Below are positions 20,538 to 21,620 of a stretch of 21,620 bases of DNA, one piece after another. Source of the stretch: Gardnerella kenyensis. GTDB lineage: Bacteria; Actinomycetota; Actinomycetes; Actinomycetales; Bifidobacteriaceae. The notes below the pieces were generated by a model. The model was not told where the DNA came from. It made no database searches and saw only the letters and a program-made list of their open reading frames with translations. The stretch spans positions 56,283 to 77,902 of the forward strand of contig NQOH01000002.1 in NCBI GenBank assembly GCA_003585735.1, in the 5' to 3' direction. The position numbers were made by a program, and so were the translations under genes. The first letter of the stretch is position 1, and each line of letters begins with the position of its first letter.

Positions 20538-21620
20538 ATGCCTGGAATTGTGCTTATTGGCGCTCAATGGGGTGACGAAGGTAAAGGCAAAGCAACAGAT
20601 TTAATTGGTTCAAAAGTTGATATTGTCGCACGTTTTAATGGCGGCAACAATGCTGGCCATACTGTTGTGGTTGGAAATGAATCTTATGCGCTGCACTTGC
20701 TTCCAAGCGGTATTATTAGCCCTAATGTAACTCCAGTTATTGGCAACGGTGTTGTTGTTGATCCAGAAGTTTTGCTTGAAGAAATTGATGCTTTGGAATC
20801 TCGCGGTGTGGATTGCTCGCGTTTGCTTGTAAGTGAAGCTGCGCACGTTATTACGCCATACCATCGCGTAATCGATAAAGTTACTGAGCGTTTCCTTGGA
20901 AAGCATAAGATTGGTACAACCGGCCGCGGCATTGGACCTACTTATGCGGATAAAATTAATCGTGTTGGCATTCGCGTACACGATTTATTTAATGCGGAGC
21001 ATTTGCGCGATAAAGTTGAAGCTAGCTTGCATCAAAAGAATCAAATGCTGGTAAAGCTTTATAACCAGCATCCTATTGATATTGATGAAGTAACTGCTCA
21101 GCTTGTTGAACTTGGTAAGCGTTTGAAGCCTTATGTTGCGGATACTTCTTTGGTATTGAATAAAGCAATGGATGAAGGTAAAACCGTGCTGTTTGAAGGC
21201 GGCCAAGCCACAATGCTTGACGTTGATCACGGCACTTACCCATTCGTCACATCTTCTAATCCTACTGCGGGCGGCGCTTGCACAGGTACTGGCGTTGGAC
21301 CTACTCGCATTACTCGCGTGATTGGCGTTGCTAAGGCTTATATAACTCGTGTTGGCGAAGGCCCATTTCCAACTGAGCTTTTGGACGAGCAAGGCGATTG
21401 GCTTCGTGAGCAGGGTCATGAGTATGGTGTTACAACAGGCCGTCCTCGTCGTTGCGGTTGGTTCGATTCTGTAGTAAGCCGTTACGCAACTCGCGTAAAT
21501 GGTTTAACAGATATTGTTCTTACTAAGCTTGATGTTTTAACTGGCTTGAAGGAAATTCCAGTTTGCGTAGCATATGATGTTACTTTGGCAGACGGTACTG
21601 TTCGTCGAATGGAAGAAATG
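20538..21620 (+). CDS. purA: Adenylosuccinate synthetase, 3' end cut by the window
   Basis: The visible 361 codons are open to the right edge; full-length enzymes are about 428 residues, so roughly 65 residues are missing. GTP-binding and catalytic motif: GAQWGDEGKGKATD (residues 8-21, catalytic Asp13, P-loop). Catalytic His41 is in GGNNAGHTV. The IMP site is GTTGRGIGPTYADK and the later motif PTELLDEQGDW. PurA joins IMP and aspartate using GTP, the first step from IMP to AMP. The ATG at 20538 is preceded by GGAGGTG at 20527-20533 with good spacing. The gene follows aldolase by 118 bases and is complete at its 5' end. Confidence 0.96.
   Translation, partial: MPGIVLIGAQWGDEGKGKATDLIGSKVDIVARFNGGNNAGHTVVVGNESYALHLLPSGIISPNVTPVIGNGVVVDPEVLLEEIDALESRGVDCSRLLVSEAAHVITPYHRVIDKVTERFLGKHKIGTTGRGIGPTYADKINRVGIRVHDLFNAEHLRDKVEASLHQKNQMLVKLYNQHPIDIDEVTAQLVELGKRLKPYVADTSLVLNKAMDEGKTVLFEGGQATMLDVDHGTYPFVTSSNPTAGGACTGTGVGPTRITRVIGVAKAYITRVGEGPFPTELLDEQGDWLREQGHEYGVTTGRPRRCGWFDSVVSRYATRVNGLTDIVLTKLDVLTGLKEIPVCVAYDVTLADGTVRRMEEM

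Noticed and set aside
1..21620. Insertion sequences, prophage, CRISPR array, tRNA or rRNA genes
   Set aside because: I found no transposase or integrase frames, no spaced direct-repeat array, and no cloverleaf or rRNA-like sequence. The only tandem repeats are the short ones listed and the in-gene Cys and Arg/Asp repeats.

Overview
The window looks like chromosome from Gardnerella (Bifidobacteriaceae, Actinobacteria). The main evidence is a complete vaginolysin-type cholesterol-dependent cytolysin on the minus strand (5837-7387). It carries the CD59-binding pattern and the Pro-containing undecapeptide typical of that toxin. The other genes fit an AT-leaning bifidobacterial relative: an actinobacterial DUF2469 protein, a Rho factor with a large Arg/Asp-rich insertion, gatCAB, a class II aldolase and a mycobacterial-LrpA-like regulator. 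There are no rRNA or tRNA genes, insertion sequences, integrases or CRISPR arrays that I can see.

Layout. 1-3600: the tail of a membrane protein, then rmuC, a phosphoribosyltransferase-like protein with a striking cysteine-rich repeat tail, and a SpoU-family RNA methyltransferase, all on plus. 3629-5622: a two-gene ABC exporter (ATPase and permease, overlapping by 4 nt) whose first gene has no Shine-Dalgarno sequence and may be translated leaderless. 5690-5729: a hairpin terminator between the exporter and the convergent toxin gene. 5837-7387: vaginolysin, with a good sigma-70-type promoter at 7474-7502. 7388-7904: AT-rich divergent intergenic region. 7905-11274: gatC-gatA-gatB. 11331-11391: overlapping, mutually exclusive hairpins. 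11482-12725: GNAT acetyltransferase and DUF2469. 12817-14436: FAD-dependent oxidoreductase. 14785-16779: rho, then a strong terminator shared with a convergent aminotransferase (16875-18080, minus). 18476-19284: Lrp/AsnC regulator and chorismate mutase. 19364-20419: fructose-bisphosphate aldolase. 20538 to the window end: purA, cut by the edge.

How the genes relate. Most are core functions: DNA maintenance, RNA modification, Gln-tRNA/Asn-tRNA amidation, transcription termination, glycolysis or the bifid shunt, and AMP synthesis. The aminotransferase, Lrp regulator and chorismate mutase make a plausible aromatic amino acid cluster. Vaginolysin is the recognised virulence gene, and in sampled lines it is richer in G+C than its neighbours.

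The best candidate for something not well described is the protein at 1705-2634. It has a degenerate orotate-phosphoribosyltransferase-like domain followed by four 27-residue repeats with eight cysteines each (32 Cys in 107 residues). Two of the repeats are identical in protein yet differ at nine silent sites, so the tail is under protein-level constraint. A second candidate is the switch-like hairpin pair between gatB and the acetyltransferase gene. All calls were made by reading the sequence; no database search was run.
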